From: Gammaproteobacteria bacterium
Lineage (GTDB): Bacteria > Pseudomonadota > Gammaproteobacteria > Pseudomonadales > Porticoccaceae
Direction of reading: 5' to 3'
Assembly: GCA_018069465.1 (NCBI GenBank)
Contig: JAGPUW010000026.1
Coordinates: 1 to 64,000, forward strand
Length of the DNA stretch: 64,000 nucleotides
Both the position numbers and the translations under genes were made by a program. Below are positions 44,632 through 54,247 of this stretch, piece by piece. The notes under the pieces were generated by a model. It saw nothing but the letters and a program-made list of their open reading frames with translations. It was not told the DNA's origin and did not search any database. Positions within the stretch are counted from its first letter, which is position 1. Each line of letters starts with the position of its first letter.

Positions 44632-45588
44632 TTAGTTTTTGCCCGCAGTGGCGAAATGTTTCAGGGCATAGTCGATGCGCTCGTCGACATGCCAGTCTTT
44701 TTGCACCAGGTTTTCAATGTTTTGCAGCCGCGAGCGCAGACCGACACCACTGGCGATTTGTATAAACAGTCCCGGCCTGGCGTTCACTTCTAAAATCAAT
44801 GGCCCTCGTTCTTTGTCCAGCACAATGTCGCAACCGAGGTAGCCGAGTTCGGTGAAATCGTGACAGTGACCGGCAAGCTGGAGCAGTTTGCGCCAGTTGG
44901 GGATGGCTAAATCGGCAAATTTGACCCCGGTGTCGGGGTGGCTACTGATGATTTTGTCATTTTGTACCGCTTTCAGGGCTGTGCCCGTGGTGATGTCGAG
45001 GCCCACGCCGACCGCGCCCTGGTGCAGGTTGGCTTTGCCATCGGAGTCACTGGTCGGGCAGCGCAGCATAGCCATGACGGGAAAGCCCTGAAAGACGATA
45101 ATGCGAATGTCTGGCAGGCCCTCATGACTGTACTTCCCCAGCAAGTGATCACCGCTCACCAGGGTTTCAATTAAGGCCACATCGGGCTTGCCGCCGAGGC
45201 TGTATACGCCGCTGAGAATGTTGGAGACGTAATGGCGGATGGCCCCTTTGGTGAGCTGGGCGCCGGAGGGTTTGAAAAACGCGTCTTCTCGGCGACCGCT
45301 GACGACCAGAATCCCCTTGCCGCCACTGCCCCGCGCGGGCTTGATAACAAAGCTCTGGTGGCCTTTTAGCAGCGTTGGTAATGTCTTGAGTTGCGCGGGA
45401 GATGCAATCACCCCGAGCAGTTCGGGCACCGGAAGGTTAACGGCTGTCGCGGCTTTTTTGGTTTTCAGCTTATTGTCGACGAGGGGGAAGTTTTGCCGTT
45501 TGTTGTAGCGCGATATATAAGACACATTGCGTTCATTGAGGCCAAGTAGCCCGGCATTGCGCAGTTTCTTGTGGCGGCTAATCCACAC
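44632..45588 (-). CDS. ATP-grasp alpha-L-glutamate ligase-related protein
   Basis: 318 residues. The GTG start at 45588 has AAGGG 8 bases upstream and no other start is in frame. The ATP-grasp region shows FVIKPARGSGGKGILVVSGR (20 residues), the sugar/metal loop DIVLDKERGPLILEVNARPG. The group is RimK-like but its substrate is not known. It follows the transglutaminase/7TM gene, and this pair plus a retropepsin is conserved in gammaproteobacteria. Confidence 0.85.
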   Translation of the reverse strand: MWISRHKKLRNAGLLGLNERNVSYISRYNKRQNFPLVDNKLKTKKAATAVNLPVPELLGVIASPAQLKTLPTLLKGHQSFVIKPARGSGGKGILVVSGRREDAFFKPSGAQLTKGAIRHYVSNILSGVYSLGGKPDVALIETLVSGDHLLGKYSHEGLPDIRIIVFQGFPVMAMLRCPTSDSDGKANLHQGAVGVGLDITTGTALKAVQNDKIISSHPDTGVKFADLAIPNWRKLLQLAGHCHDFTELGYLGCDIVLDKERGPLILEVNARPGLFIQIASGVGLRSRLQNIENLVQKDWHVDERIDYALKHFATAGKN

Positions 45589-45615
45589 GCTTAAAGCCCT
45601 TGTGCAATAGTACTT

Positions 45616-47145
45616 TCATTGGTCGGCCGCGCTGTGAAAGCGAAACAGCTCGTTGAGCCGGTAGCCGGAATATTGGCCCAGCAAGAGGATGACACCGAGC
45701 ACGGCGAGCAGCAGTTCGGGAAAGTTGTAGGTCAGGTGGCCAACCAGAGGCTCGGTCATCGCCAGGTAGGCGACGATGGCAACGGTGAGACTGCCCAAAC
45801 CCTGTATCGCCACTTCGTGGGCGCCGTCCTCCTCCCAGGTAATGGACAGGCGCTCGATGGTCCAGGCCAGAATAACCATGGGAAAGAAGGTCATATTGAG
45901 CATTTGCTCGAGCCCCAACTTATGGCTAACGACGCTAAGTATGGCCATCAGTATGACCACAACAATTAACACGGCCGCTATCCGCGACACCATTAGCAAG
46001 TCGAGCTGACTGAGATAGGAGCGAATCCACAGGCCGATAATCACCAGTGCGGTGAGCAGGCCGACGCCGGTTAGCAGGGTGGTTTGCATAAAGGCCATGG
46101 CGATTAACACGGGCATAAAGGTGCCGGAGGTGCGGATGCCGATGAGTACGCGGAAGAGGACGACCACGAGGGCGCCGATGGGTACCAGCAATAGCAGTTT
46201 GAAGACGGCCTGTTTTTCAACCGGCAGGCTGTAAATATTGAAATCAATGAGGGCTGAGTTGGGATCCCGGGCGTGCATCAGGGCGACGTTTTTAGCGGGC
46301 AGGTCATTGGCGATCAGAGAAAAGCGAATTTTTGAGCGTCGCCCGCCCTCCAGTTGTAACAGGGAATCTCCGCCGCGCTGCCAGATAAAGAAATCTTCCG
46401 GTAGGCCGAAACTGGCTGTTGCGGGCTCGACGATGTGCCAGTTTTGGCCGTCGAAAACTTCCAGCAATTCCGTGGGGCTTTGATTGTGAACTCTGTCGGC
46501 GAGACGGATGCCGCGCACAATGTGTGAGTCAAGCCCGGCCCGCGTCAATAATTGCAGGGCGAGATTGGCCGGCGAGACGCGCTGTCGCGGGTCATTCAGC
46601 GAGTGGCTACCCTTGATCGATTCGTGCTGCTTGAGCAGTTTGAGGAGCTGTACTGCAAAGCTGCTGGGGTCGGCCGATAGCGCTCGCGCCTGAGTGATTA
46701 GCGTGGCAGCGGTCGATTCCTGGGCCGGACTCCAAATTAGTTTGTCGGGTATTGGCGAGGCTTTTGGCGGCTCGCTGAGCGTGGGTCTCGCCTCCTGCTG
46801 GGCAATTTTAAGCTTGTAATACAGGGTTTGTTGGCCACCCGCTTCGCGCCGCGTCCATATTGCCCGCCGTTGCTCACCACTGTTGCGAATGTCGAAGCCA
46901 TAGCCGGAAGAGGCGAATGTTTCGTCGATCACCTGATAGGCGTCCTGGGACTGGGGCAGGGCAAGATCGACCGTAATCGCTTGTTGGGCTGCCCAGAAAG
47001 TGATTTTGGCTTCAATTTCCCAGACACGGGTCAAGCTGCCTGGCGACAGTGGAAAGTTAAGTGCGAGGTTTTTATAGAGAGTGAGGCCGATGCCACTGGC
47101 GATAAAGACCAGTGCGAGTAGGTAGACCTGGGCACGTGATGACAT
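45616..47145 (-). CDS. inactive transglutaminase fused to 7TM membrane protein
   Basis: 509 residues. An N-terminal membrane anchor (about 6-28) precedes a periplasmic transglutaminase-like domain (about 35-290; it lacks the Cys-His-Asp triad, with SPANLALQLLTRAG at the usual Cys site). A C-terminal block of about seven membrane helices (315-500) follows, with GIRTSGTFMPVLIAMAFMQT. This fits the conserved inactive transglutaminase fused to a seven-helix domain. It is the middle gene of a set with the retropepsin and the ATP-grasp ligase; a role in envelope signalling is inference. Confidence 0.85.
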   Translation of the reverse strand: MSSRAQVYLLALVFIASGIGLTLYKNLALNFPLSPGSLTRVWEIEAKITFWAAQQAITVDLALPQSQDAYQVIDETFASSGYGFDIRNSGEQRRAIWTRREAGGQQTLYYKLKIAQQEARPTLSEPPKASPIPDKLIWSPAQESTAATLITQARALSADPSSFAVQLLKLLKQHESIKGSHSLNDPRQRVSPANLALQLLTRAGLDSHIVRGIRLADRVHNQSPTELLEVFDGQNWHIVEPATASFGLPEDFFIWQRGGDSLLQLEGGRRSKIRFSLIANDLPAKNVALMHARDPNSALIDFNIYSLPVEKQAVFKLLLLVPIGALVVVLFRVLIGIRTSGTFMPVLIAMAFMQTTLLTGVGLLTALVIIGLWIRSYLSQLDLLMVSRIAAVLIVVVILMAILSVVSHKLGLEQMLNMTFFPMVILAWTIERLSITWEEDGAHEVAIQGLGSLTVAIVAYLAMTEPLVGHLTYNFPELLLAVLGVILLLGQYSGYRLNELFRFHSAADQ

Positions 47146-47154
47146 AAATACTGC

Positions 47155-47802
47155 TTATTTTGCGATTAAGCGCTGACTGACATCGACGACAGCCAGGTTG
47201 CGCAGGAAATTGCGGCCAATCAGCACCGGGTAAGTCATGGCGGCACGCTCGGACAGGGAGACGTCAATTTGCTCTGTCATCGCGCCGAGGCTGAGTGTCA
47301 TTTTTACCACCAGCCGGCGCTCGGGTAATTCGCTACCCGCCTGTTTGACGAGCACGGTGCGGGCCAGTGGCCTCTCGATAGCAAGGGGCGTCTCGATTGA
47401 GGGGTGGTCGATTTGGAAGCGCACCCAGTCGCGGCCGTCCCGCTCAAAGGCGGCAATATTGCTGGCATGAATAGAGGTGCCCGCCGCGCCCGTGTCGATG
47501 CGAGCCATAAAAACCCGCCCCGGTGGATTGACGTGCACGTTTTCAACTTCGCCAATCACTAACTTGTCGGCAATTCTGGCTGCGGGGCTCACTGGGCAGC
47601 TAGGCAGTTTAATACGTGGGCAGACTTTTTTTTCAACCGTAGGGCAGGTCGGTGGCTGGGCGAGGGCAGGGCAAGTATCGCGATTGGCGGAACTACGGGC
47701 CTGTTTGCCCGGTTGGCTAATGGTGCAGGCGGGTAGCAATAAGATCAGCACAAGTGCGATCTGTAAGCGAGGCGGCGTGAACTTTAAAAGGCTTTGTTTC
47801 AT
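47155..47802 (-). CDS. retropepsin-like aspartic protease lipoprotein
   Basis: 215 residues from the ATG at 47802. A signal ending LLLPAC is a lipobox, so it is probably anchored to the envelope. Cys-rich, Pro-rich spacer (about 27-75), then a retropepsin domain with the catalytic ARIDTGAAGTSIHA and a C-terminal YPVLIGRNFLRNLAVVDVSQ (20 residues). Such single-domain proteases act as dimers. It is first in a minus-strand set with the transglutaminase/7TM and ATP-grasp genes, 9 bases apart from the next. Confidence 0.85.
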   Translation of the reverse strand: MKQSLLKFTPPRLQIALVLILLLPACTISQPGKQARSSANRDTCPALAQPPTCPTVEKKVCPRIKLPSCPVSPAARIADKLVIGEVENVHVNPPGRVFMARIDTGAAGTSIHASNIAAFERDGRDWVRFQIDHPSIETPLAIERPLARTVLVKQAGSELPERRLVVKMTLSLGAMTEQIDVSLSERAAMTYPVLIGRNFLRNLAVVDVSQRLIAK

Positions 47803-47811
47803 CAATGTTGG

Positions 47812-48042
47812 CTACGTTTTTGACTCGCTGTAAATTGGCATTTCAATGGATTCCCTGGCCGCAGTTGGTTGGCAGTAAAGCGCCCGGGCGCTATTGTCGC
47901 TGATGACAAAAAAATTACAATCCTGGCAGAGCTGCCAATGTTCGGCGGTGTATTTGAGTCCCGTCCGGTATTGGACAAAAACTACTGCGCTGCTGAGACA
48001 AGTAAGCTGGGGCGGGGTTCCCTTGAAGTTCGCCTGCCCCAC
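47812..48042 (-). CDS. possible small ORF upstream of the retropepsin gene
   Basis: 76 residues, GTG start, no clear ribosome site. Composition and codon choice look like coding sequence (VVFVQYRTGLKYTAEHWQLC in the middle; four Cys), but a plus-strand frame over the same bases is also open. No family is recognised. The rest of the gap up to 48132 shows nothing. Confidence 0.3.
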   Translation of the reverse strand: MGQANFKGTPPQLTCLSSAVVFVQYRTGLKYTAEHWQLCQDCNFFVISDNSARALYCQPTAARESIEMPIYSESKT

Positions 48043-48132
48043 AGCGGGCTGGTCTGGGTTTGAGTGGGCGTATGTAAAACGGCGGCCCAGGGTTATGATT
48101 AAAGTCCGCCTTTCAATGTATCGAGAAAAATC

Positions 48133-48450
48133 ATGCTGACAAAACCCCTGCCGCCGTTTTCCCCTGTGCTACTGGTGACATTATTGCTGATTGGTGTGTC
48201 GAGCTTTGCCGGTGAGCCGCGAGTTCGACAGCTGGGCGATAGCCTGTCCTCGGTAAATACCGGTAGCGAGCTGGAGAGCTACACCTTTACAAGCCGCAAA
48301 GGTGAGGTGAAAAGTGCTATTCAGTGCTTGGGCGGTTATAAATTTGCCGTTGTTTCCGCCGTCGGTCACAGCGCTGCCCCACAATCTGCGGTGACTATTA
48401 TTCAGATCCATGAAGATATTAAGGGCCGCGTCGTACCGGCAAAATGCTAG
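48133..48450 (+). CDS. small secreted protein of unknown function
   Basis: 105 residues. A signal peptide (residues about 1-27, LLVTLLLIGVSSFAGEP) is followed by a short periplasmic part with two Cys (AIQCLGGYKF and a final VPAKC), which could pair. No family is recognised. It stands alone, convergent with the acyl-CoA dehydrogenase. Confidence 0.7.
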   Translation: MLTKPLPPFSPVLLVTLLLIGVSSFAGEPRVRQLGDSLSSVNTGSELESYTFTSRKGEVKSAIQCLGGYKFAVVSAVGHSAAPQSAVTIIQIHEDIKGRVVPAKC

Positions 48451-48532
48451 CAGGCGGGACTTTTTAAACGCTATTGTTTAAACGGTATTATTTATGCGGT
48501 ATTTTCTAAGCGGCTGTTTTGATGAGCCCTCT

Positions 48533-49699
48533 TTAGTAAGACTTCGCCAGGCCGAGAACTTTCTCCGCAATAAAACATAATATTAATTGTGGGCTAATGG
48601 GTGCCAGGCGGTGGATCATACACTCGCGCAAATAGCGTTCGACGTGATATTCCTTGGCGTAACCCATGCCGCCGTGGGTCATTACCGCCCGCTGGCAGGC
48701 TTTAAAGGTGGCCTCGGCGGCAAAGTATTTAGCGGCGTTGGCGTAGGCGCCGGCATCTTCGCCATTGTCATAGGCTGCTGCAGCGCGGAAGACCATTAGG
48801 TTAGCGGCTTCCAGTTCAACCCAGGATTCCGCCAGTGGGTGCTGGACACTTTGGTTTTGACCGATGGGGCGACCGAAGACGACGCGCTCGCCGGCGTAAG
48901 TGATGGCGCGTTTCAGGGCCGCCTTACCCAGGCCAACCAGGCCGGAGGCGATCAGTACGCGCTCGGGATTCAGTCCGTGTAGCAAGTAGCGAAACCCCTT
49001 GCCCTCTTCGCCAATGCGATCTTCTACGGGGATTTTCAGTCCGTCGATAAATAGCTGGTTGGAGTCGACGCATTTGCGACCCATTTTTTCAATGCGGCGA
49101 ATCTCACAGGTGCTGCGGTCGAGATCGGTATAAAACAGCGTCAGGCCATCGATGGGACGTTTGGTTTCCGACTCCGGCTTGGTGCGGGCGATAAGCATTA
49201 TCTTGTTGGACACCTGTGCTGTCGATGTCCAGACTTTCTGGCCGTGCACCACATAGTGGTCGCCGTGCAATACGGCTGCCGTTTTTAAGCGCGTAGTATC
49301 GAGCCCAGTATCAGGCTCGGTGACCCCGAAGCAGGGGATATCGTCGCGACGCATCACCGGCGGCAGCATGCGCTGCTTTTGCGCTTCGGTGCCAAACACT
49401 GCGATGGGGTTGACGCCAAACAGGGGGATGGCCACCGAAGAGACGCCGCCATTGGCCGCACCCGACTGGGCAATGGTCTGCACCATCACCGCCGCTTCGC
49501 TAATGCCCAGACCGCTGCCGCCTACCTCTTCGGGCATACAAATGCCCAGCCAGCCGTCGTCGGCCAGGGCGCGACAAAAGTCTTCGGGGAATGCGCCGTC
49601 GGTATCTCTATCGAGCCAGTATTGATCGTCAAAGGGCTTGCAGAGTTTTTCGATGCTGTCTTTTATTTGTAGTTGTTGTTCAGAAAATTCGAAATCCAT
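48533..49699 (-). CDS. acyl-CoA dehydrogenase
   Basis: 388 residues. Segments: CFGVTEPDTGLDTTRLKTAA (20 residues, FAD/substrate loop), GQKVWTSTAQVSNKIM, IGEEGKGFRYLLHGLNPERV (20 residues) and THGGMGYAKEYHVERYLRE. Substrate range is unknown. It is not linked to the SAM-cycle genes after it except by strand; a gap of about 165 bases separates them. Confidence 0.88.
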   Translation of the reverse strand: MDFEFSEQQLQIKDSIEKLCKPFDDQYWLDRDTDGAFPEDFCRALADDGWLGICMPEEVGGSGLGISEAAVMVQTIAQSGAANGGVSSVAIPLFGVNPIAVFGTEAQKQRMLPPVMRRDDIPCFGVTEPDTGLDTTRLKTAAVLHGDHYVVHGQKVWTSTAQVSNKIMLIARTKPESETKRPIDGLTLFYTDLDRSTCEIRRIEKMGRKCVDSNQLFIDGLKIPVEDRIGEEGKGFRYLLHGLNPERVLIASGLVGLGKAALKRAITYAGERVVFGRPIGQNQSVQHPLAESWVELEAANLMVFRAAAAYDNGEDAGAYANAAKYFAAEATFKACQRAVMTHGGMGYAKEYHVERYLRECMIHRLAPISPQLILCFIAEKVLGLAKSY

Positions 49700-49866
49700 A
49701 ACTGGCCCCGTAATATGAGTCTTGTCTTGGCAGTATTTTAGCGTTGTTCGGGCGCAATCCCTGGCCCCTTTGATAAAGATTATAAGTGTTGTCAGCTGTC
49801 GATAGCGCGCGGGCCAATAAAAAAATTACCGGGTGTGAATAAATCGGAGGGCTGGTTAGAGACTCC

Positions 49867-50622
49867 TCAGCCCAAATCGCCGAGCAGGGCCTGCACGATG
49901 CTCAAGGCGGCGAGTGGCGCGGTTTCGGTGCGCAGCACGCGGGGGCCGAGGCCGACGGAAAGAAGCCCCTTTTGCTGGGCGAGCGCTACTTCTGCTGCGC
50001 TAAAGCCGCCCTCGGGGCCGGATAGTAGAACGATGCTGTTTACTGGGGTGCTCGCTTTGAGCAAGGTGCGGCTCAGGCTTTGTTCGGCGGTGGGGTCGAG
50101 TAGCAGCGCTAGTTCGCTGTCGAGTGGTGGCGCCATGCTCGCCAAAAAATCGCTGAGCGCTAGCATTGGCTTTATCAGCGGCACATCATTGCGCTGACTT
50201 TGCTCGCAGGCGCTAATGGCAATTTGCTGCCAATGGCCGAGTTTTTTCAGGGCGCGCTCACCCTTGAGTTTCACTTCACAGCGCTCGGTGAACAGGGGGA
50301 TAACGTCATTGACGCCGAGTTCGACGGCCTTTTGCACAACCCAGTCCATGCGCTCGCCCCGCGACAGGCCGATGGCGAGTACCACCCGTATCGGGCTGGG
50401 TGCCACGCCAGTGCTGTGGTCGCCGATGGTAATCGTCGCCTGCTTGTTGGTCGCCGCTTGCAGTACGGCGGTGTATTCGCCGCCGCTGCCATTAAAGACA
50501 AGCAGTGCGTCATTGGCGCGCAGGCGCAGTACAGAAACAAGGTAGTGGGCGGCGGCTTTATCCAGTGCCAGTTCGGCCCCCGTTTGCAGGGGCTGGTCGA
50601 GGTAGACCCTTGGCACGCGCAC
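49867..50622 (-). CDS. rsmE: 16S rRNA m3U1498 methyltransferase
   Basis: 251 residues from the GTG at 50622, giving MRVPRVYLD like other RsmE; a GTG at 50649 would overlap metF. The SPOUT knot region near the C-terminus has LSGPEGGFSAAE and LGPRVLRTETAPLAAL. Earlier segments are HYLVSVLRLRANDALLVFNG (20 residues) and LSRGERMDWVVQKAVELGV. It follows metF on the same strand, last in the SAM-using operon. Confidence 0.92.
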   Translation of the reverse strand: MRVPRVYLDQPLQTGAELALDKAAAHYLVSVLRLRANDALLVFNGSGGEYTAVLQAATNKQATITIGDHSTGVAPSPIRVVLAIGLSRGERMDWVVQKAVELGVNDVIPLFTERCEVKLKGERALKKLGHWQQIAISACEQSQRNDVPLIKPMLALSDFLASMAPPLDSELALLLDPTAEQSLSRTLLKASTPVNSIVLLSGPEGGFSAAEVALAQQKGLLSVGLGPRVLRTETAPLAALSIVQALLGDLG

Positions 50623-50626
50623 GAGG

Positions 50627-51481
50627 CTAGCTCTGGTCTGCGCTGACACCGAGACGGGAGAGAATGTCGACGCTGGGTTCGGCCTGATTCATGGTGTAAA
50701 AGTGCAGGCCCGGTGCGCCACCTTCCAGTAGGCGCTCGCAGAGCTGAGTGACCACGTCGCTGCCAAAGGCGCTAATACTGGCCTGGTCATCGCCGTACTG
50801 CTCAAGCTTTTTGGCCATCCAGCGCGGGATTTCAGCACCGCAGCTGGCGGAAAAACGGGCCAGGCTGGTGAAGTTGGTGATCGGCATAATACCGGGCACG
50901 ATGGGTTTGTCGATGCCCGCTTTGGCCGCCTGGTCGAGAAAGTACCAGTAGGCGTCGATATTAAAAAAGTACTGGGTAATGGCGCTGTCGGCCCCGGCTT
51001 TGAATTTCTCGCCGAGCCAGTAAATATCATCCTGATAGCTTTTGGCGTCGGGGTGAATTTCGGGATAAGCGGCCACTTGCAGGGCAAATTGATCACCAAA
51101 GTGTTCGCGTATAAAGGCAACTAGCTCATTGGCGTGGATGGGCTTACGCGTGCTTTCGGGGTCGCTGGGCAGGTCGCCGCGCAGGGCGAGAAGTCGTGAC
51201 ACCCCGGCCTGACTATAAGTCTTGAGCAGGGCCCTGATGGCATTGGCGTCATCGTCGCCAAAGGCAAACGAGAGGTGGGGCATAACATCGAGACCGGCGG
51301 CACGGGTTTCGAGCACGATATCGCGGGTGTTGTCGCGGGTAGAGCCACCGGCACCATAAGTCACCGAGAAATACTCCGGTGCCAGAGTGGCCAGAGTTTC
51401 ACGGGTGCGCGCCAGCTTCTCAGCGCCGGGCTGAGTTTTCGGCGGAAAAAACTCAAAACTTAATAACCAGTCTCTAGCCAT
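50627..51481 (-). CDS. metF: methylenetetrahydrofolate reductase
   Basis: Makes methyl-tetrahydrofolate for methionine synthesis. 284 residues. It starts MARDWLLSFEFFPPKT, and has FSVTYGAGGSTRDNT, ALRGDLPSDPESTRKPIHA and VPGIMPITNF. FAD-dependent TIM barrel without the eukaryotic regulatory domain. Downstream of ahcY by about 108 bases, it joins the SAM cycle genes of this strand. Confidence 0.95.
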   Translation of the reverse strand: MARDWLLSFEFFPPKTQPGAEKLARTRETLATLAPEYFSVTYGAGGSTRDNTRDIVLETRAAGLDVMPHLSFAFGDDDANAIRALLKTYSQAGVSRLLALRGDLPSDPESTRKPIHANELVAFIREHFGDQFALQVAAYPEIHPDAKSYQDDIYWLGEKFKAGADSAITQYFFNIDAYWYFLDQAAKAGIDKPIVPGIMPITNFTSLARFSASCGAEIPRWMAKKLEQYGDDQASISAFGSDVVTQLCERLLEGGAPGLHFYTMNQAEPSVDILSRLGVSADQS

Positions 51482-51589
51482 ACCAGATCTTACTTCTCGT
51501 CAGTTTGTTGCGTTTGAACGTTATATCGTTTGAAAAAAGTAGCGCTGCAGGTCGAGCGCTACCGGTCGCGACGATATAGTAAAGGCGTA

Positions 51590-52996
51590 TTAATAGCGAT
51601 AGGTGTCGGATTTATAGGGCCCGTCGACCTCGACATTAATGTAGTCGGCCTGGGTTTGTGTCAATTTAGTCAGGACACCAGAAAAACCTTTCACCATGTG
51701 CGCGGCGACCTCTTCATCGAGGTGCTTGGGCAGTACTTCGACACGCAGCGCCTCCTGCTGAGCCTGCTTGTTCATATCGGCAAACTTCTCGGTGTAGAGG
51801 TGAATCTGCGCCAGTACCTGGTTGGCGAAAGAGCCATCCATAATACGGCTGGGGTGGCCGGTGGCATTGCCGAGGTTGACCAGGCGCCCCTCGGAGAGCA
51901 GCAAGAGGTGGTCGTTGTCAGCGGCTTCGATGGACTTGGCGCGATACACCTTGTGTACCTGGGGTTTGATCTCCTGCCAGAACCAGTTTTCGCGGGTGAA
52001 GGCGGTGTCAATTTCGTTATCGAAGTGACCGATATTGGCGACGACGCAGCCACTTTTCAGGGCGCTAAGTATTTGGGCATCGCAGACATTGACGTTGCCA
52101 GTGGTGGTGACGACCAGGTCGGTTTTGCTGAGCAGCTGGGTGTTAATGCCCTCGGCGGTGCCGGTGTTGATACCGTCAATATAGGGCGAAACCACCTCGA
52201 AGCCATCCATGCAGGCTTGCATGGCGCAAATCGGATCGATTTCAGCAATTTTAACGATCATGCCTTCCTGGCAGAGTGATTGTGCTGAGCCTTTGCCGAC
52301 GTCGCCGTAACCAATAACCAGGGCTTTTTTACCGGCCAGCAGGTGATCGGTAGCGCGTTTGATGGCGTCATTCAGGCTGTGGCGGCAGCCGTATTTGTTG
52401 TCGTTCTTCGATTTGGTGACCGAGTCGTTGACGTTGATGGCGGGGACTTTGAGGTGACCGTTGCCGAGCATTTCGTAAAGACGATGCACGCCGGTGGTGG
52501 TCTCCTCGGTGACGCCGTGGACGCCTTCGAGTATCTGCGGGTACTTGTCGTGGAGAATAGCGGTTAAGTCACCGCCATCGTCGAGAATCATATTCGCGGC
52601 CCAGGGCTCGCCATCTTTCAAAATGGTTTGCTCAATGCACCACTCGTACTCTTCTTCGGTCTCACCCTTCCAGGCGTAGACGGCAACACCGCTGGCGGCC
52701 ATGGCCGCTGCTGCGTGATCTTGCGTGGAAAAAATATTGCACGAAGACCAGCGCACTTCGGCGCCGAGGGCTTCGAGGGTTTCGATCAGCACGGCGGTCT
52801 GAATAGTCATGTGGATGCAGCCGAGGATTTTTGCACCGGCGAGAGGCTGCTCGTGGTGGTACTTCTCACGAATCGCCATCAGTGCAGGCATTTCCGTTTC
52901 GGCAATGTCTGTCTCTTTGCGACCCCAGTCGCTGAGACTGATATCGGCAACTTTATAGTCCGGTGTTAAGGCATCGGCCTTGGCAAAATTACTCAC
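51590..52996 (-). CDS. ahcY: adenosylhomocysteinase
   Basis: Splits S-adenosylhomocysteine to adenosine and homocysteine, relieving inhibition of methylases. 468 residues. It has [20 protein letters not shown] (20), [35 protein letters not shown] (20) and the NAD site [18 protein letters not shown] start with AGGA upstream. Only 70 bases separate it from metK, so it is likely in one transcript. Confidence 0.96.
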   Translation of the reverse strand: MSNFAKADALTPDYKVADISLSDWGRKETDIAETEMPALMAIREKYHHEQPLAGAKILGCIHMTIQTAVLIETLEALGAEVRWSSCNIFSTQDHAAAAMAASGVAVYAWKGETEEEYEWCIEQTILKDGEPWAANMILDDGGDLTAILHDKYPQILEGVHGVTEETTTGVHRLYEMLGNGHLKVPAINVNDSVTKSKNDNKYGCRHSLNDAIKRATDHLLAGKKALVIGYGDVGKGSAQSLCQEGMIVKIAEIDPICAMQACMDGFEVVSPYIDGINTGTAEGINTQLLSKTDLVVTTTGNVNVCDAQILSALKSGCVVANIGHFDNEIDTAFTRENWFWQEIKPQVHKVYRAKSIEAADNDHLLLLSEGRLVNLGNATGHPSRIMDGSFANQVLAQIHLYTEKFADMNKQAQQEALRVEVLPKHLDEEVAAHMVKGFSGVLTKLTQTQADYINVEVDGPYKSDTYRY

Positions 52997-53066
52997 TGTC
53001 CATTCCTCTCATTCGATCGCCGTGGTGGCGGGTGTCGTGTTTTGTTGGTTGCTGAAATAGCGGCGC

Positions 53067-54221
53067 TTAAATTTCCGCGCGCAAAGCCTCGGCTCTATCG
53101 GTTTTTTCCCAGGTGAAATCGGCTTCTTCGCGGCCGAAGTGGCCGTAGGCAGCCGTTTGGCGGTAGATGGGACGTTTTAATTGCAGCATCTCGATCAGCC
53201 CTGCTGGTCGCAGGTCGAAGTGCTTTGTCACTAACTCGGCGATGCGCTCATCGGACATGATGCCGGTGCCGTAGGTGTTGACCGCAATAGAGGTCGGCTC
53301 GGCGACACCGATGGCGTAGGAGACCTGAATTTCACAGCGTTCGGCCAGACCGGCGGCGACGATGTTTTTGGCCACATAGCGTCCGGCGTAAGCGGCAGAG
53401 CGGTCAACTTTTGAGGGGTCTTTACCCGAGAAGGCGCCGCCACCGTGGTGGGCCATGCCGCCGTAGGTGTCGACAATAATTTTGCGTCCGGTGAGACCGC
53501 AGTCGCCCATGGGACCGCCAATAATAAACTGGCCGGTGGGGTTGATATGGTAGCGGGTGTCTTTGTGCAGCCAGTCGGCGGGCAGAATAGGTTTGATCAC
53601 ATCTTCCATGATCGCTTCTTGCAGGTCTGCCAGGGAAATATCGGGACTGTGCTGGGTAGAGAGCACCACCGCATCAATGGCAACGGGCAGGCCATTTTCA
53701 TAGCGCAGGGTGATCTGGCTTTTCGCATCGGGGCGCAACCAGGGCAGTATTTTGTGCTTGCGCAAATAGGCCTGGCGTTCGACCAGACGGTGAGCGTAAA
53801 AGATAGGGGCTGGCATCAATACGTCGGTTTCATTGGTGGCGTAGCCAAACATCAAGCCCTGGTCGCCAGCGCCGAGGTCTTTATCGTTGGCTTCATCGAC
53901 GCCAACAGCGATGTCGACGGACTGCTTGCCAATGGCGTTGAACACGGCGCAGGTGGCGCCATCAAAGCCGACGTCTGAGCTGTCGTAGCCGATGTCGAGG
54001 ATGACATTGCGGACGATGTCTTCGAGGTCAACATAGGTATTGGTGCGCACTTCACCAGCGATCACGGCGACACCGGTTTTGACCAGGGTTTCGACGGCGA
54101 CACGGGCGTTGGGGTCGTCGGCAATAATAGCGTCGAGAATGGCGTCAGATATCTGGTCGGCCATTTTGTCGGGGTGGCCCTCGGATACGGATTCAGAGGT
54201 GAAGATATTGTATTGACTCAT
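53067..54221 (-). CDS. metK: S-adenosylmethionine synthetase
   Basis: Makes S-adenosylmethionine from ATP and methionine. 384 residues. Signatures: [20 protein letters not shown] (20), [32 protein letters not shown] (20) and [29 protein letters not shown] precedes the ATG. 26 bases follow the regulator-methyltransferase gene, so they are co-transcribed. Confidence 0.97.
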   Translation of the reverse strand: MSQYNIFTSESVSEGHPDKMADQISDAILDAIIADDPNARVAVETLVKTGVAVIAGEVRTNTYVDLEDIVRNVILDIGYDSSDVGFDGATCAVFNAIGKQSVDIAVGVDEANDKDLGAGDQGLMFGYATNETDVLMPAPIFYAHRLVERQAYLRKHKILPWLRPDAKSQITLRYENGLPVAIDAVVLSTQHSPDISLADLQEAIMEDVIKPILPADWLHKDTRYHINPTGQFIIGGPMGDCGLTGRKIIVDTYGGMAHHGGGAFSGKDPSKVDRSAAYAGRYVAKNIVAAGLAERCEIQVSYAIGVAEPTSIAVNTYGTGIMSDERIAELVTKHFDLRPAGLIEMLQLKRPIYRQTAAYGHFGREEADFTWEKTDRAEALRAEI

Positions 54222-54247
54222 CTATCTGTCCTTTTTACGTTGTCGGT

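Noticed and set aside
52997-53066. SAH riboswitch before ahcY
   Set aside because: Only about 70 bases separate metK and ahcY, and no conserved aptamer pattern could be recognised in them.
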